Assembly (NCBI GenBank): GCA_934216375.1
Contig: CAKQBP010000008.1
Coordinates: 1 to 16,364 of the forward strand
DNA from: an uncultured Veillonella sp.
GTDB taxonomy: Bacteria; Bacillota; Negativicutes; Veillonellales; Veillonellaceae
Length of the DNA stretch: 16,364 nt
Direction of reading: 5' to 3'
Shown here: positions 1 through 7,049 of the stretch, in pieces
How positions within the stretch are numbered: the first letter of the stretch is position 1
Layout: each line of letters starts with the position of its first letter
Notes under the pieces: model-generated
What the model was told of the DNA's origin: nothing
The model's input: only the letters and a program-made list of their open reading frames with translations
Databases searched by the model: none
Translations under genes and position numbers: made by a program

Positions 1-817
1 CAATATTGTAAGTCAAACAGTCATTAAAATACTTGACATTCGTCTCTTGAATTTTACCATTCTTTTTTTCTTTTATTACTGCATTATCTTCTACGTACCC
101 ATAAGATGGTATTTCATTATCTTTACTTGCTCCATAAACTGGAATATCTCCACTATTATTTTTAATAAAAGTTTTTGTAAAATTTGATCCATTAGAACCT
201 ATTGATAAATCGAATATATCTTTTATTTTCATAGATTTGCTTTTTGATAATTCAGTAGCCATAAAATCAACTTGTACATCTTTAAAATAGTCGAACTTTT
301 CTTTAAGTTCTTTTTTCTTTTCTTCAACTATTTCATATTTTTTTACTATTTCTTTTTGTTTTTCTATATCATAGTTACCATTTTTATTTATTGGTATGTT
401 AATAGTTGTGCTTAGTATTTGCTTGTTGGTTAAACTTTGTTGTTTATTCCCAGTATCTGACCCTTTTGCTTTATTTTTTAATCTAGCTAATAAGACAATC
501 CTCAAATATTCATTTATAATAAATTTAGTCTTGGATTTATTTTTAGATACCAACACTCCGTTATTTTGTGCCAAAGAAAATTTACCTTGTATAATGCTAG
601 TTTCTCCTACTTGACCAACTGTAATTATTCTAATAAACTCTCCATCAAAATCATAAAATTTAATATGCCCCATTAATCCATCATTTGTTTTAGAACCTGA
701 ATATACTGGATAATCTCCTTTATTTTGATTAATTATTTTTTTATTGATTCTATTTGTTCCCTTTACAAAGTCATATAGATTACCTATTTTTTCTTCTTTA
801 TACCTTACTTCAACCAT
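1..817 (-). CDS. hsdS: Restriction-modification specificity subunit (HsdS-like), 3' end cut by window edge
   Basis: This is the DNA-recognition subunit of a type I or BcgI-like restriction-modification system; it tells the methyltransferase/nuclease partner which sequence to bind. The frame is open for 272 codons and leaves the window without a stop. Two target-recognition half-domains are visible. The first, at residues 1-150, contains GDYPVYSGSKTNDG. The second starts near residue 198 and contains GDIPVYGASKDNE. Such duplicated motifs are typical of HsdS. Between them, residues 155-185 form a Lys/Glu-rich helix (EKQKEIVKKYEIVEEKKKEL), the usual coiled-coil spacer. The ATG is preceded by AAGGAGG at 7 nt. 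The start lies inside the methyltransferase gene, a 13-nt overlap that implies translational coupling. Very AT-rich. Function is confident; the specificity cannot be read from sequence. Confidence 0.88.
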   Translation of the reverse strand, partial: MVEVRYKEEKIGNLYDFVKGTNRINKKIINQNKGDYPVYSGSKTNDGLMGHIKFYDFDGEFIRIITVGQVGETSIIQGKFSLAQNNGVLVSKNKSKTKFIINEYLRIVLLARLKNKAKGSDTGNKQQSLTNKQILSTTINIPINKNGNYDIEKQKEIVKKYEIVEEKKKELKEKFDYFKDVQVDFMATELSKSKSMKIKDIFDLSIGSNGSNFTKTFIKNNSGDIPVYGASKDNEIPSYGYVEDNAVIKEKKNGKIQETNVKYFNDCLTYNI

Positions 818-2910
818 TCCAATTCCTCCTTGAATTCATTCATTAGAGAAATCATGTCATCAAGTAACATCTGAAATTCATCTACAGTAACAACCTTCTT
901 AGCTTTTTTTAGCCCTATATCTATTTTTTCTTCTTCCGACCAAAAATTTTCTATTATCCAAGATTTATCCTTGTCAAATTCTTTAATATCAATTAATTTT
1001 AATTTCGGGTCTGATTCTATATGAGTTTTTATCAAATCTCTTAAATTGTTCTTATCTTCTTTTCTATAAAAGTTATATTTTGCAACAGCTTCTTTCAAAT
1101 CATTATCTTCTATATCAAACCTATAAACATCAAGGCTTTCTCCAATACTCGTTGCAATATAAGTAAACACTGGATAATCTTGCGTTTTATTATCTTCTTT
1201 TTCTCTTTCTGTTGCTTTTCTTACTGTCAAAATATAAGTCTTTTTAGGTGTATTAAAAAATGCACCTACCGGAAGTGAAATTATGCTTTCAACAAAAAAA
1301 TTTTTTAATATATATTCTTTTAACTTACTATTAGCATAGTTTGAGAATATTCCATCAGGTAATACTACATTTGCAGTTCCACCTGGTTTTAGCGACTTTA
1401 ATATCCATTCTAGAAATAAACTTTCAACCCCTGCACCATTCAAGACATAGTATCCAGTTGCTTTTGCTGCTTCCATCATTACCTTGCTTTGGTAATATGG
1501 TGGATTAGCAAGTATTAAATCGTATTTATTTTCTTCTAAATCTCCTAATGTTCCTAGCATTGTTTGATAAAGATAGTAAGACTTGTTTAGTAAGCTCTGT
1601 GATATTGTTTTTACATCTTGCAAAGAATTATTTCTCTTGAAAAGTTCAGAAAAATAGATAAGCATGTTAGCTTTAGCTAATATTATTGTCAAATCGTCTC
1701 TATCGGACATCATTTTGTCAAACCCTATAATATCAATATTCTTTTCTAATTTTTCCGTTTTGTAATTAAAATATTCAGGGATTTTATCTTCAATTGCCTC
1801 TAAGAGGAATTTCCCAACACCACAAGCCGGGTCACATATTGACATTCCCTCATATATATCAACCATCTCAATCATTTCATTTACTATTTTTAGTGGTGTG
1901 AAAAATTGCCCCATATTTGATTTTTCATCACTATGTTTCATAAATGTTTCAAAAAGTTTTGATTTAAAGTCTGTACTTATGTTAATGAATTTTCCATTTT
2001 CTTTTTCATAATTTTCAAATTCTAAAACTACTTCTCTAAATATCTTATCCGTATTATCAAGACTTATATATTGGTTATATTCATCTTTTTTGACATGAAA
2101 GACTTGCCCATTTATAATGCTTGTTCCATCTTCTCCCTCTGGGAATAATGTTTTCATTGTTTCTCTCGGACCATCTAAATACTTACCTAAGACTTTAGCT
2201 TCATTAATGCTAGGGTCTATTTTTTTGTAATCTTCCTTGTACATATTTGCAATAAAGGAAAATGAACTATCTCCTCTTAACACCCCAATATCTGATAAGT
2301 ACTTAAACAAAAATAATTCTACAAATGTATATAATGACATCTTTGCTGAAGCAAAAGTCAAATTCACCAATTTTCTATTTATCTTTACTGCTAAATCAGT
2401 CGGATCTAGGAATTCTTTTTTTAGTATTTGATCAGACTTATCATTAATAGATAGCAGTATGTCATTTATTAGCTTAGCAACTTGTTTTCCATTTTCTTTG
2501 GGTTTAATTTCAAAATTAATTCGATTACCGTTTTCATCAACTATTGGATTCCCCGTTTTAGGATTAATCCATATATATGAACTTCCATCGCTAACAACAT
2601 ATATCTTTGCATTTATTGCCTTTGCGACAAAAAGCTCTTGCTTTATAGCATCATTAATATCTTTTTCGCTTTTTAATTTACTTGGTCTTTTCTGCTCAAC
2701 ATATATGATTATATTTTTTTCACTATCAATTATTAATACATCTGGTTTTTTTATTCCAACTTGCTTGTTAACTGAATATTCTTTTATAATTGACGACTTC
2801 ATTAAATTATTAATTGTTGTAGCACCTAAGCTTATACACTCATATTTATCTAAAATAGTTGTGTTATTACTATATATTTCGTTTTGTATCATCTGTTCAG
2901 ATTTACTCAT
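805..2910 (-). CDS. Fused PD-(D/E)XK nuclease-like / N6-adenine DNA methyltransferase
   Basis: This 701-residue protein combines two parts. Residues 1-150 resemble the N-terminal nuclease domain of HsdR-type proteins: K55-P56-D57, then E72-Q73-K74 about 15 residues later, fits a PD-(D/E)XK core. Residues 170-600 are an N6-adenine methyltransferase of the HsdM family, with GQFFTP at 334-339, the SAM-binding motif DPACGVGKFL at 360-369 and the catalytic NPPY at 469-472. No helicase motifs are visible, so it is not a standard HsdR. With the overlapping specificity gene downstream, the layout matches BcgI-like enzymes, where one polypeptide cuts and methylates and a second supplies specificity. 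A separate HsdR could still lie left of the window. AAGGAG sits 10 nt before the ATG. It follows the XRE gene by 92 nt. The nuclease call is moderate, the methyltransferase call firm. Confidence 0.9.
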   Translation of the reverse strand: MSKSEQMIQNEIYSNNTTILDKYECISLGATTINNLMKSSIIKEYSVNKQVGIKKPDVLIIDSEKNIIIYVEQKRPSKLKSEKDINDAIKQELFVAKAINAKIYVVSDGSSYIWINPKTGNPIVDENGNRINFEIKPKENGKQVAKLINDILLSINDKSDQILKKEFLDPTDLAVKINRKLVNLTFASAKMSLYTFVELFLFKYLSDIGVLRGDSSFSFIANMYKEDYKKIDPSINEAKVLGKYLDGPRETMKTLFPEGEDGTSIINGQVFHVKKDEYNQYISLDNTDKIFREVVLEFENYEKENGKFINISTDFKSKLFETFMKHSDEKSNMGQFFTPLKIVNEMIEMVDIYEGMSICDPACGVGKFLLEAIEDKIPEYFNYKTEKLEKNIDIIGFDKMMSDRDDLTIILAKANMLIYFSELFKRNNSLQDVKTISQSLLNKSYYLYQTMLGTLGDLEENKYDLILANPPYYQSKVMMEAAKATGYYVLNGAGVESLFLEWILKSLKPGGTANVVLPDGIFSNYANSKLKEYILKNFFVESIISLPVGAFFNTPKKTYILTVRKATEREKEDNKTQDYPVFTYIATSIGESLDVYRFDIEDNDLKEAVAKYNFYRKEDKNNLRDLIKTHIESDPKLKLIDIKEFDKDKSWIIENFWSEEEKIDIGLKKAKKVVTVDEFQMLLDDMISLMNEFKEELEWLK

Positions 2911-3002
2911 TTTATTTATTCTCCTTAAATATTTTAATTGTATTTTTGATATTGCAATCTTAGATCAAGTAAACTTCTATAAGATCTATCATTACTTTTC
3001 TT

Positions 3003-3428
3003 TCAGTCAATATCTGATCCGCCCATATAAACAAGATTCTCTTCTGCAAAACTTTCTAATAATTTGTTGAGTTGACCAGTTTGAGCTCTTGTTAATTTAT
3101 ATTTATTTTTTCTTATCGCATTAAATACTTCATTATTCTCAATCATAAATTCACATATATCAGGTGGTGGTGTTCCTCTAATTTGTGAATATAAATAATC
3201 CATTCTTCCTCTTTCTTTATCATTGGGGTTTAATCGTAGAATTATGCTTTTATAAACTTCAGGACTTGGAGCATTTATCCCATCTTCAATATATTTAAGG
3301 TTTGAATTTGGTAAATCTATAGCTTTTGCAAGTCCACGTTGACTGTCGCCTTTTGCTTCTCTATTAGATTTAATTAACTTTCCAAGTTCAAACTTTAGCT
3401 GCTTTTTATCTTTAATAACACTTTTCAA
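3003..3428 (-). CDS. XRE-family transcriptional regulator, probably controlling the R-M operon
   Basis: A 141-residue protein whose first half is a helix-turn-helix of the Cro/C1 (XRE) type: residues 12-60 include LIKSNREAKGDSQRGLAKAI followed by the recognition-helix region. Residues 80-141 are a charged helical tail that I do not recognise. The start is a TTG, chosen because a strong GGAGG lies 6 nt upstream and no ATG fits. It is the first gene of a minus-strand set with the methyltransferase and specificity genes. That position, its size and the palindrome at its promoter suggest a role like a restriction-modification controller protein, delaying nuclease expression when the system enters a new cell. 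That role is inferred from context. It is longer than classical C proteins (about 80 residues), so it is not a textbook member. Confidence 0.82.
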   Translation of the reverse strand: MKSVIKDKKQLKFELGKLIKSNREAKGDSQRGLAKAIDLPNSNLKYIEDGINAPSPEVYKSIILRLNPNDKERGRMDYLYSQIRGTPPPDICEFMIENNEVFNAIRKNKYKLTRAQTGQLNKLLESFAEENLVYMGGSDID

Positions 3429-3445
3429 AATGCTCCTCCTTTCTC

Positions 3446-3472
3446 TTCTGTTCTATGTTATGTAACACAGAA
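3446..3472. promoter_or_regulatory. Candidate operator palindrome at the XRE promoter
   Basis: TTCTGT (3446-3451) and ACAGAA (3467-3472) are inverted copies around a 15-nt centre. That centre contains a second dyad, GTTATGTAAC, at 3457-3466. The element lies directly downstream of the -10 box of the XRE gene, across the expected transcription start, where a bound repressor would block initiation. XRE proteins often repress themselves through such sites; that this protein binds here is inference. Confidence 0.5.
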
Positions 3473-3473
3473 G

Positions 3474-3482
3474 ATTATATCA
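3474..3482 (-). promoter_or_regulatory. Extended -10 promoter of the XRE / R-M operon
   Basis: The minus strand reads TGATATAAT: a perfect TATAAT with the TGn extension. No good -35 hexamer lies 16-18 nt upstream, as is common for extended -10 promoters. The predicted start falls near 3467, giving a leader of about 40 nt before the TTG start codon. Confidence 0.6.
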
Positions 3483-3556
3483 TGAATCAACTTATTTTTC
3501 ATATTTCTACTCTCCTTATATTTATTTTCTGGGGTATTAGGGTTCTACCTAACAAG

Positions 3557-3733
3557 TTAAATTTTATTCAAATATTGAGTAGCGAAACAATCAAATTCTT
3601 CGTAAGTATACGGACACTTTCTGTACTTGCTACATAAGTTAATAACATTTAAAGCTTCATTGTTAAATTTCTCATTTTTGTACCATAAACTTATTACTGC
3701 TAATAGTTGTGCAAGAAAAAGCTTTAGTAAATG
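3557..3733 (-). pseudogene. Fragment of an unrecognised gene
   Basis: An open stretch of 58 codons between two stops, with no usable start codon. It ends in residues such as CSKYRKCPYTYEEFDCFATQ followed by LNKI and a stop. The amino acid composition looks coding (Trp, Tyr, Cys, balanced charge) rather than random AT-rich translation. It lies just upstream of the regulator promoter. I read it as the surviving 3' end of an accessory gene; the family is unknown. Confidence 0.3.
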
Positions 3734-3822
3734 CTAAAAAGCACGCTACCCACTACCTCACTACCTCAACCTAAATTGGTGGCAAAGTAGCAAGTAGCGA
3801 CAATTCTAAAACTTATTGATTT

Positions 3823-3936
3823 CTAAAATGGTAATTCAATATCATCTGTAACTTCTATAAAATCAGGCATATCATCTTTGACTACGAAAAGGAAATGAAA
3901 TTCCGTCCCCTTGCAGGAAATGGCGAGCCAACTGCA
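3823..3936 (-). pseudogene. Possible 3' remnant of a single-stranded DNA-binding protein gene
   Basis: The minus strand encodes a short open stretch ending in DFIEVTDDIELPF and a stop. An acidic tail finishing in a hydrophobic Pro-Phe is the signature of bacterial and phage SSB proteins, which use it to recruit partner enzymes. Upstream the frame degrades into sequence that does not look like an OB fold and hits a stop at 3937. At most this is the tail of a truncated ssb, as often carried by phages and plasmids. The similarity rests on about a dozen residues. Confidence 0.25.
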
Positions 3937-4041
3937 CTACTATCTCATAATTCGCATTTTGACGATTTTTTAATTGAATAGGACGAAATGAGAAAGAAAA
4001 ACTATAACGGGGAAATTACAGATGAGGAATTTGAAGATTGA
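3880..4041 (+). pseudogene. Degenerate coding remnant with an internal stop
   Basis: One plus-strand frame reads from about 3880 to a TGA at 4039-4041 with a single TAG near 3982. The part before it includes YEKEMKFRPLAGNGEP and the part after includes RKKNYNGEITDEEFED. The second piece looks like the acidic C-terminus of a real protein. I do not recognise the family. The region overlaps the possible SSB tail on the other strand at 3880-3936, so at least one of the two readings is wrong or a junction between fragments lies here. Confidence 0.25.
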
Positions 4042-4092
4042 TAATTGCCTTTTCCTAAAAAATCAAGATTTCTGAAGAAAAATAGATAAAGC

Positions 4093-4121
4093 AATCAGCC
4101 CATGCATAGCATGGGCTGATT
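4093..4121. terminator. Perfect 13-bp hairpin, terminator-like
   Basis: AATCAGCCCATGC (4093-4105) and GCATGGGCTGATT (4109-4121) pair perfectly around a 3-nt ATA loop. Neither side has an immediate run of T, although the minus strand has a T-rich stretch some 15 nt further on. It may be an inefficient terminator, or the mark of a lost mobile sequence. It separates two decayed fragments. Confidence 0.45.
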
Positions 4122-4161
4122 ATAGTATTATGAGCATGAAAAATTTTATTCAACAAATAAA

Positions 4162-4633
4162 AAATATTAAGTGACAGGTTGGAAATTTATGGTAGGCAAA
4201 ATAATAATAGAACAAAAAGATAAAATAATTACAATAAATTCCATTGCTCAATATATAGAGCAAGAAGGTGTTTGGGTTTTTTACGGCAGAAAAAAGATAA
4301 AGACAATTGGGAATGCCTAAATATAGGAAAATGTAAAGATGTTGGTAAAGAAATATTATATGATTTAGGTTACCTACATTATCTTTCCTTTATAAATGAT
4401 GGTACAAAGCCATACATTAATCAGTTAAAAAATACATGTAATTTCAAGTACAAAAAGGGCAAATACAAGAATACTTGTACTCATATATTGCAAAAGAATA
4501 TTTTAAATTGAAATTCATTTATATTCACCATGAGTCGGATTTAAAAGTAAAAAAAATTATGTTGAAAAAAACAGGGCTATATTTTGGAGAAATGGTCGCC
4601 CATATGAGTCGACAACTTAAAATTGATTTATAG
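4162..4633 (+). pseudogene. Frameshifted gene remnant, family unknown (faint GIY-YIG resemblance)
   Basis: Coding-like sequence passes through three frames. The first piece (from 4162, stop at 4318-4320) contains INSIAQYIEQEGVWVFYGRK. The second, to a stop at 4509-4511, contains DNWECLNIGKCKDVGKEI. The third, from about 4442 to a stop at 4631-4633, contains QEYLYSYIAKEYFKLKFIYI and MLKKTGLYFGEMVAHMSR. Joined, they would give a protein of roughly 150 residues. At least two frameshifts, near 4290 and 4440, break it, and no good start with a ribosome binding site is seen. The pattern GVWVFY, then LNIGKCKDVGKEI, loosely recalls the two strands and helix of GIY-YIG nucleases, but too little matches to call it. 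It is transcribed toward guaA. Confidence 0.45.
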
Positions 4634-4700
4634 ATAACATAGCAGCAAATTCATAATTTATTTGAACAAGATTTGCCTGAAACACCCATTTCCAAATAGA

Positions 4701-4745
4701 CACAAAAAGACCGAAGCACTCAAGCTACGGTCTAATTTTTTGTAT
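4701..4745. terminator. Bidirectional rho-independent terminator
   Basis: AGACCG (4708-4713) pairs with CGGTCT (4728-4733); AGC/GCT continues the stem beyond an A-A mismatch, with a 6-nt loop. A run of six T follows on the plus strand, and five A precede it, so it also ends minus-strand transcripts. It suits both the plus-strand remnant ending at 4633 and read-through from guaA. The putative integrase remnant stops inside it. Confidence 0.75.
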
Positions 4746-4820
4746 TTTCTTGTAAAGCCACTGGGAACTATTATTAGATTTATTCTTTTTGAAATCTTTA
4801 CCCAATTTTGTCCCAGTAGC
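4725..4820 (-). pseudogene. Possible C-terminal remnant of an integrase
   Basis: After an in-frame stop at 4821-4823 the minus strand reads 31 codons, beginning ATGTKLGKDFKKNKSNN and ending WLYKKIQKIRP before a TAG at 4725-4727. Gly-Thr-Lys-Leu-Gly-type repeats in a basic tail are common at the C-termini of tyrosine recombinases carried by phages and integrative elements of Firmicutes. The catalytic domain is absent: the guaA stop lies only about 50 nt upstream. If correct, this is what is left of the integrase that inserted the island. The evidence is the tail alone plus its position, so the call is weak. The same stretch contains an inverted repeat (ACTGGGA 4760-4766, TCCCAGT 4811-4817). 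Confidence 0.3.
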
Positions 4821-4874
4821 TTATTTTAATAGGCTATAAACCTTGAAAATAAGCCATTTCTGAAGAAATATACT

Positions 4875-4892
4875 CTACTCCCACTCAATTGT
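4875..4892. other. guaA 3' end: candidate island attachment site
   Basis: The last codons of guaA, encoding Ile-Glu-Trp-Glu and the stop, are a documented target of tyrosine recombinases, which insert islands here while restoring the gene end. The AT-rich block with an R-M system, gene debris and a possible integrase tail begins exactly at this point. I saw no second copy of this sequence to the left, so the other boundary, if it exists, is outside the window. Confidence 0.35.
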
Positions 4893-6410
4893 AGCAGGTG
4901 GTTTAGATGTAATATCGTACACGATACGGTTAATGTGTTGTACTTCGTTTACGATGCGACGGGAGATTGTGTCCAATACGTCGTAAGGGATGCGTGCCCA
5001 GTCAGCAGTCATGAAGTCTGTTGTTGTTACGCCACGCAATGCTAATGTGTAGTCGTATGTACGGAAGTCGCCCATAACGCCCACGGTACGTGTAGATGTT
5101 AATACTGCAAAGTATTGGTTGATGCTACGATCAAGGCCAGCTTTTGCAATTTCGTCACGGAAGATGTAATCCGCATCACGCAAGATGTCGAGTTTGTCTT
5201 TAGTGATTTCGCCCATTACGCGAATAGCAAGACCAGGACCTGGGAATGGTTGACGCCATACGAGGTAATCAGCCAAGCCTAATTCGGAACCAAGTTCACG
5301 AACTTCGTCTTTAAATAGATTGCGCAATGGTTCGATAAGGCCTTTGAAGTCTACCACTGCAGGCAAACCGCCTACGTTGTGATGAGATTTAATAACTTCC
5401 GCTTCACCAGTACCAGACTCGATAACATCAGGGTAGATTGTGCCTTGCGCTAAGAAGTCAACGGAACCGATTTTACGGCCTTCGTCTTCGAATACGCGGA
5501 TGAATTCTTCACCGATAGCTTTACGTTTAGCTTCTGGATCTTCAAGACCAGCCAATTTATCTAAGAAACGTTTTTCTGCATCGACGCGGATGAAATGCAT
5601 GCCGGAATCTTTGAAAGCTGCTTCAACTTCGTCGCCTTCGTTTTTACGCATTAAACCATGGTCAACGAAGATACAAGTCAATTGGTCGCCTACAGCTTTA
5701 GAAATAAGAGCTGCTGCAACGGAGCTATCCACACCACCGGACAATGCCAATAATACTTTGCCATCACCAACGGTTTTGCGGATATCTTCAATAGCAGATT
5801 TCGCATAGTTTGCCATTGTCCAAGTGCCTGTGAAACCACATACTTCATACAAGAAGTTGTGAAGCATTTCTTTACCATGTTCAGTGTGCAATACTTCTGC
5901 ATGATATTGCATAGCGTATAGTTTACGTTCTTTATTTTGCATGGATGCAACAGGGCAATCCTTAGTATGTGCTACGATTTCAAAGCCTTCAGGAACCTTT
6001 GCTACATAGTCAACATGAGACATCCAAACAACTTGGTCTTCTTCCAAGCCTTTGAACAATGGAGATGTAGTGTCCACTTTCGTAGGTGTTTTACCGAATT
6101 CACGGTTATCCGCAGATTTAACTTCGCCGCCCAATGTATGCGCCATAAATTGCATGCCATAGCACATGCCAAGAATAGGAATACCAAGTTCAAAAATCTC
6201 TTTCTCAATTTTTGGAGAGTTTTCTTCATACACGCTGTTAGGACCACCTGTGAAGATGATACCTTGCGGTTTTAATTCCTTAATTTTATCCAGCGCTTTG
6301 TTGTATGGATATACTTCGCAGTATACGTGATTTTCACGAACACGGCGCGCGATCAATTGGTTATATTGACCACCAAAGTCAACAACAATTACAAATTCCT
6401 TGTTTTCCAT
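4875..6410 (-). CDS. guaA: GMP synthase (glutamine-hydrolysing)
   Basis: Converts XMP, ATP and glutamine to GMP, the last step of guanine nucleotide synthesis, in the cytoplasm. Residues 1-195 are the class I glutamine amidotransferase: the nucleophile C83 lies in GMCYGMQ, and H170 and E172 in the motif [11 protein letters not shown] complete the triad. Residues 205-395 are the ATP pyrophosphatase domain with the P-loop SGGVDSS at 224-230. The C-terminal dimerisation domain ends with the conserved KPPATIEWE. Length, 511 residues, is normal. I place the start at the third in-frame ATG (6408-6410) because GGAGGAA lies just before it; the longer frame from 6428 would put that ribosome binding site inside the coding sequence. 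It has its own promoter near 6526. The accessory block adjoins its 3' end. Confidence 0.97.
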   Translation of the reverse strand: MENKEFVIVVDFGGQYNQLIARRVRENHVYCEVYPYNKALDKIKELKPQGIIFTGGPNSVYEENSPKIEKEIFELGIPILGMCYGMQFMAHTLGGEVKSADNREFGKTPTKVDTTSPLFKGLEEDQVVWMSHVDYVAKVPEGFEIVAHTKDCPVASMQNKERKLYAMQYHAEVLHTEHGKEMLHNFLYEVCGFTGTWTMANYAKSAIEDIRKTVGDGKVLLALSGGVDSSVAAALISKAVGDQLTCIFVDHGLMRKNEGDEVEAAFKDSGMHFIRVDAEKRFLDKLAGLEDPEAKRKAIGEEFIRVFEDEGRKIGSVDFLAQGTIYPDVIESGTGEAEVIKSHHNVGGLPAVVDFKGLIEPLRNLFKDEVRELGSELGLADYLVWRQPFPGPGLAIRVMGEITKDKLDILRDADYIFRDEIAKAGLDRSINQYFAVLTSTRTVGVMGDFRTYDYTLALRGVTTTDFMTADWARIPYDVLDTISRRIVNEVQHINRIVYDITSKPPATIEWE

Positions 6411-6461
6411 GCCTTCCTCCATATGCATCTATTTGTGAAAGTATATTCACTATTTATTATG

Positions 6462-6482
6462 CCCGTACATGTCTGTACTGGG
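6462..6482. other. Small hairpin in the guaA leader
   Basis: CCCGTAC (6462-6468) can pair with GTAC-T-GGG (6475-6482), leaving a 6-nt loop and one bulged T. A second small dyad, GTGAA/TTCAC, lies at 6435-6450. Both are in the roughly 110-nt untranslated leader. I see no match to the purine riboswitch core. Confidence 0.3.
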
Positions 6483-6525
6483 GGCGCGTTTTTCCGAGCC
6501 AAACGCTAATTTTTCATTACATTTT

Positions 6526-6534
6526 ATTATACCA
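6526..6534 (-). promoter_or_regulatory. Promoter of guaA (extended -10)
   Basis: The minus strand reads TGGTATAAT, a consensus TATAAT at 6531-6526 with the TGn extension. A -35 box is not obvious. Transcription would begin near 6519, giving a leader of about 110 nt before the guaA ATG. Confidence 0.6.
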
Positions 6535-6558
6535 TAGGAAGTATAACGACTCCATATA

Positions 6559-6688
6559 TTCCGTATGTAGATTATAAATAAATCTTTAATGTTCGGGTTT
6601 CTAGTTATCACTCTTTTGGAGACTTCCGTATATAAGTCAATTTACTGACAATATTGAAAGATTTCTAGCTATCACTTTTTAGGGACCT
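6559..6688. repeat. Diverged tandem duplication of about 65 bp
   Basis: Two adjacent units start with TTCCGTAT (6559 and 6624) and share, 38-39 nt later, a block such as TTTCTAGTTATCACTCTTTT (6598) versus TTTCTAGCTATCACTTTTTA (6662). The right unit covers the last codons and stop of the ferredoxin gene; the left one is a mutated copy between that gene and the guaA promoter. Confidence 0.5.
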
Positions 6689-6869
6689 CTCTTTTATACA
6701 TTTTTACGGCCCCCACAGGACAGATGGAATAGCAGTCACCACAACTGATACAGCCTTTCCCAATGATAAATCGAGTCTTACCTTCGGTGATGCATTGAAC
6801 AGGACAATCCTCTGCACAAGCACCGCACTTAACGCAAGTGTCATCAATATTAAACTTTAGATTTCCCAT
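6672..6869 (-). CDS. Ferredoxin with two [4Fe-4S] clusters
   Basis: A 65-residue electron carrier of the bacterial 2[4Fe-4S] type. Cluster-binding cysteines are C12, C15, C18 and C22 in CVKCGACAEDCP, and C40, C43, C46 and C50 in CISCGDCYSICP; in this fold the last cysteine of each motif binds the other cluster. An extra cysteine, C26, is present. The start is the ATG at 6867-6869, chosen because AGGAGG sits 8 nt before it; GTG and ATG codons further upstream are too close to that site. It is monocistronic on the minus strand, between the HAD hydrolase and guaA, so the context does not name its redox partner. Such ferredoxins serve oxidoreductases of anaerobic metabolism. Its last codons lie in the diverged duplication at 6559-6688. 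Confidence 0.93.
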   Translation of the reverse strand: MGNLKFNIDDTCVKCGACAEDCPVQCITEGKTRFIIGKGCISCGDCYSICPVGAVKMYKREVPKK

Positions 6870-6895
6870 ATACATCACCTCCTATGCATTCTTTA

Positions 6896-6959
6896 TCTGT
6901 GCCTAACTTAACATTATCTACTTTTAATCTGTGCCTAACTTAACATTATCTACTTTTAA
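6896..6959. repeat. Exact 32-bp tandem repeat upstream of the ferredoxin gene
   Basis: Two identical 32-bp units (6896-6927 and 6928-6959), each starting TCTGTGCCTAACTTAACA, lie in the leader or promoter region of the ferredoxin gene. Read on the minus strand each contains TAGATAATG, which could act as a weak -10. A 14-bp dyad (CTACTT-TT-AAGTAG, 6950-6963) adjoins the far unit. The rest of 6870-7049 holds no gene. Confidence 0.85.
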
Positions 6960-7049
6960 GTAGTAGAATTCATATTTTAAATATATAAGATCACAAACAT
7001 CACTCTAGCTCAAGAATATATTCAAAATATTTCAATACAAGAACAACTA

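Noticed and set aside
2459..3070. A long plus-strand open frame opposite the methyltransferase start and the regulator end
   Set aside because: It is hydrophobic and low in complexity, lies antisense to two well-supported genes and has no ribosome binding site.
4272..4511. The middle piece of the plus-strand remnant as an intact 79-residue gene
   Set aside because: It starts at a TTG without a ribosome binding site, and coding-like sequence continues on both sides in other frames, so it is part of a broken gene.
4717..4723. CACTCAA inside the terminator loop as a second copy of the guaA attachment site
   Set aside because: Only seven bases match, and the flanks differ.
6411..6519. A purine riboswitch ahead of guaA
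   Set aside because: The leader lacks the conserved three-way junction sequence and any terminator; only small hairpins are visible.
6896..6959. A CRISPR array
   Set aside because: There are only two directly adjacent copies, no spacers and no cas genes.
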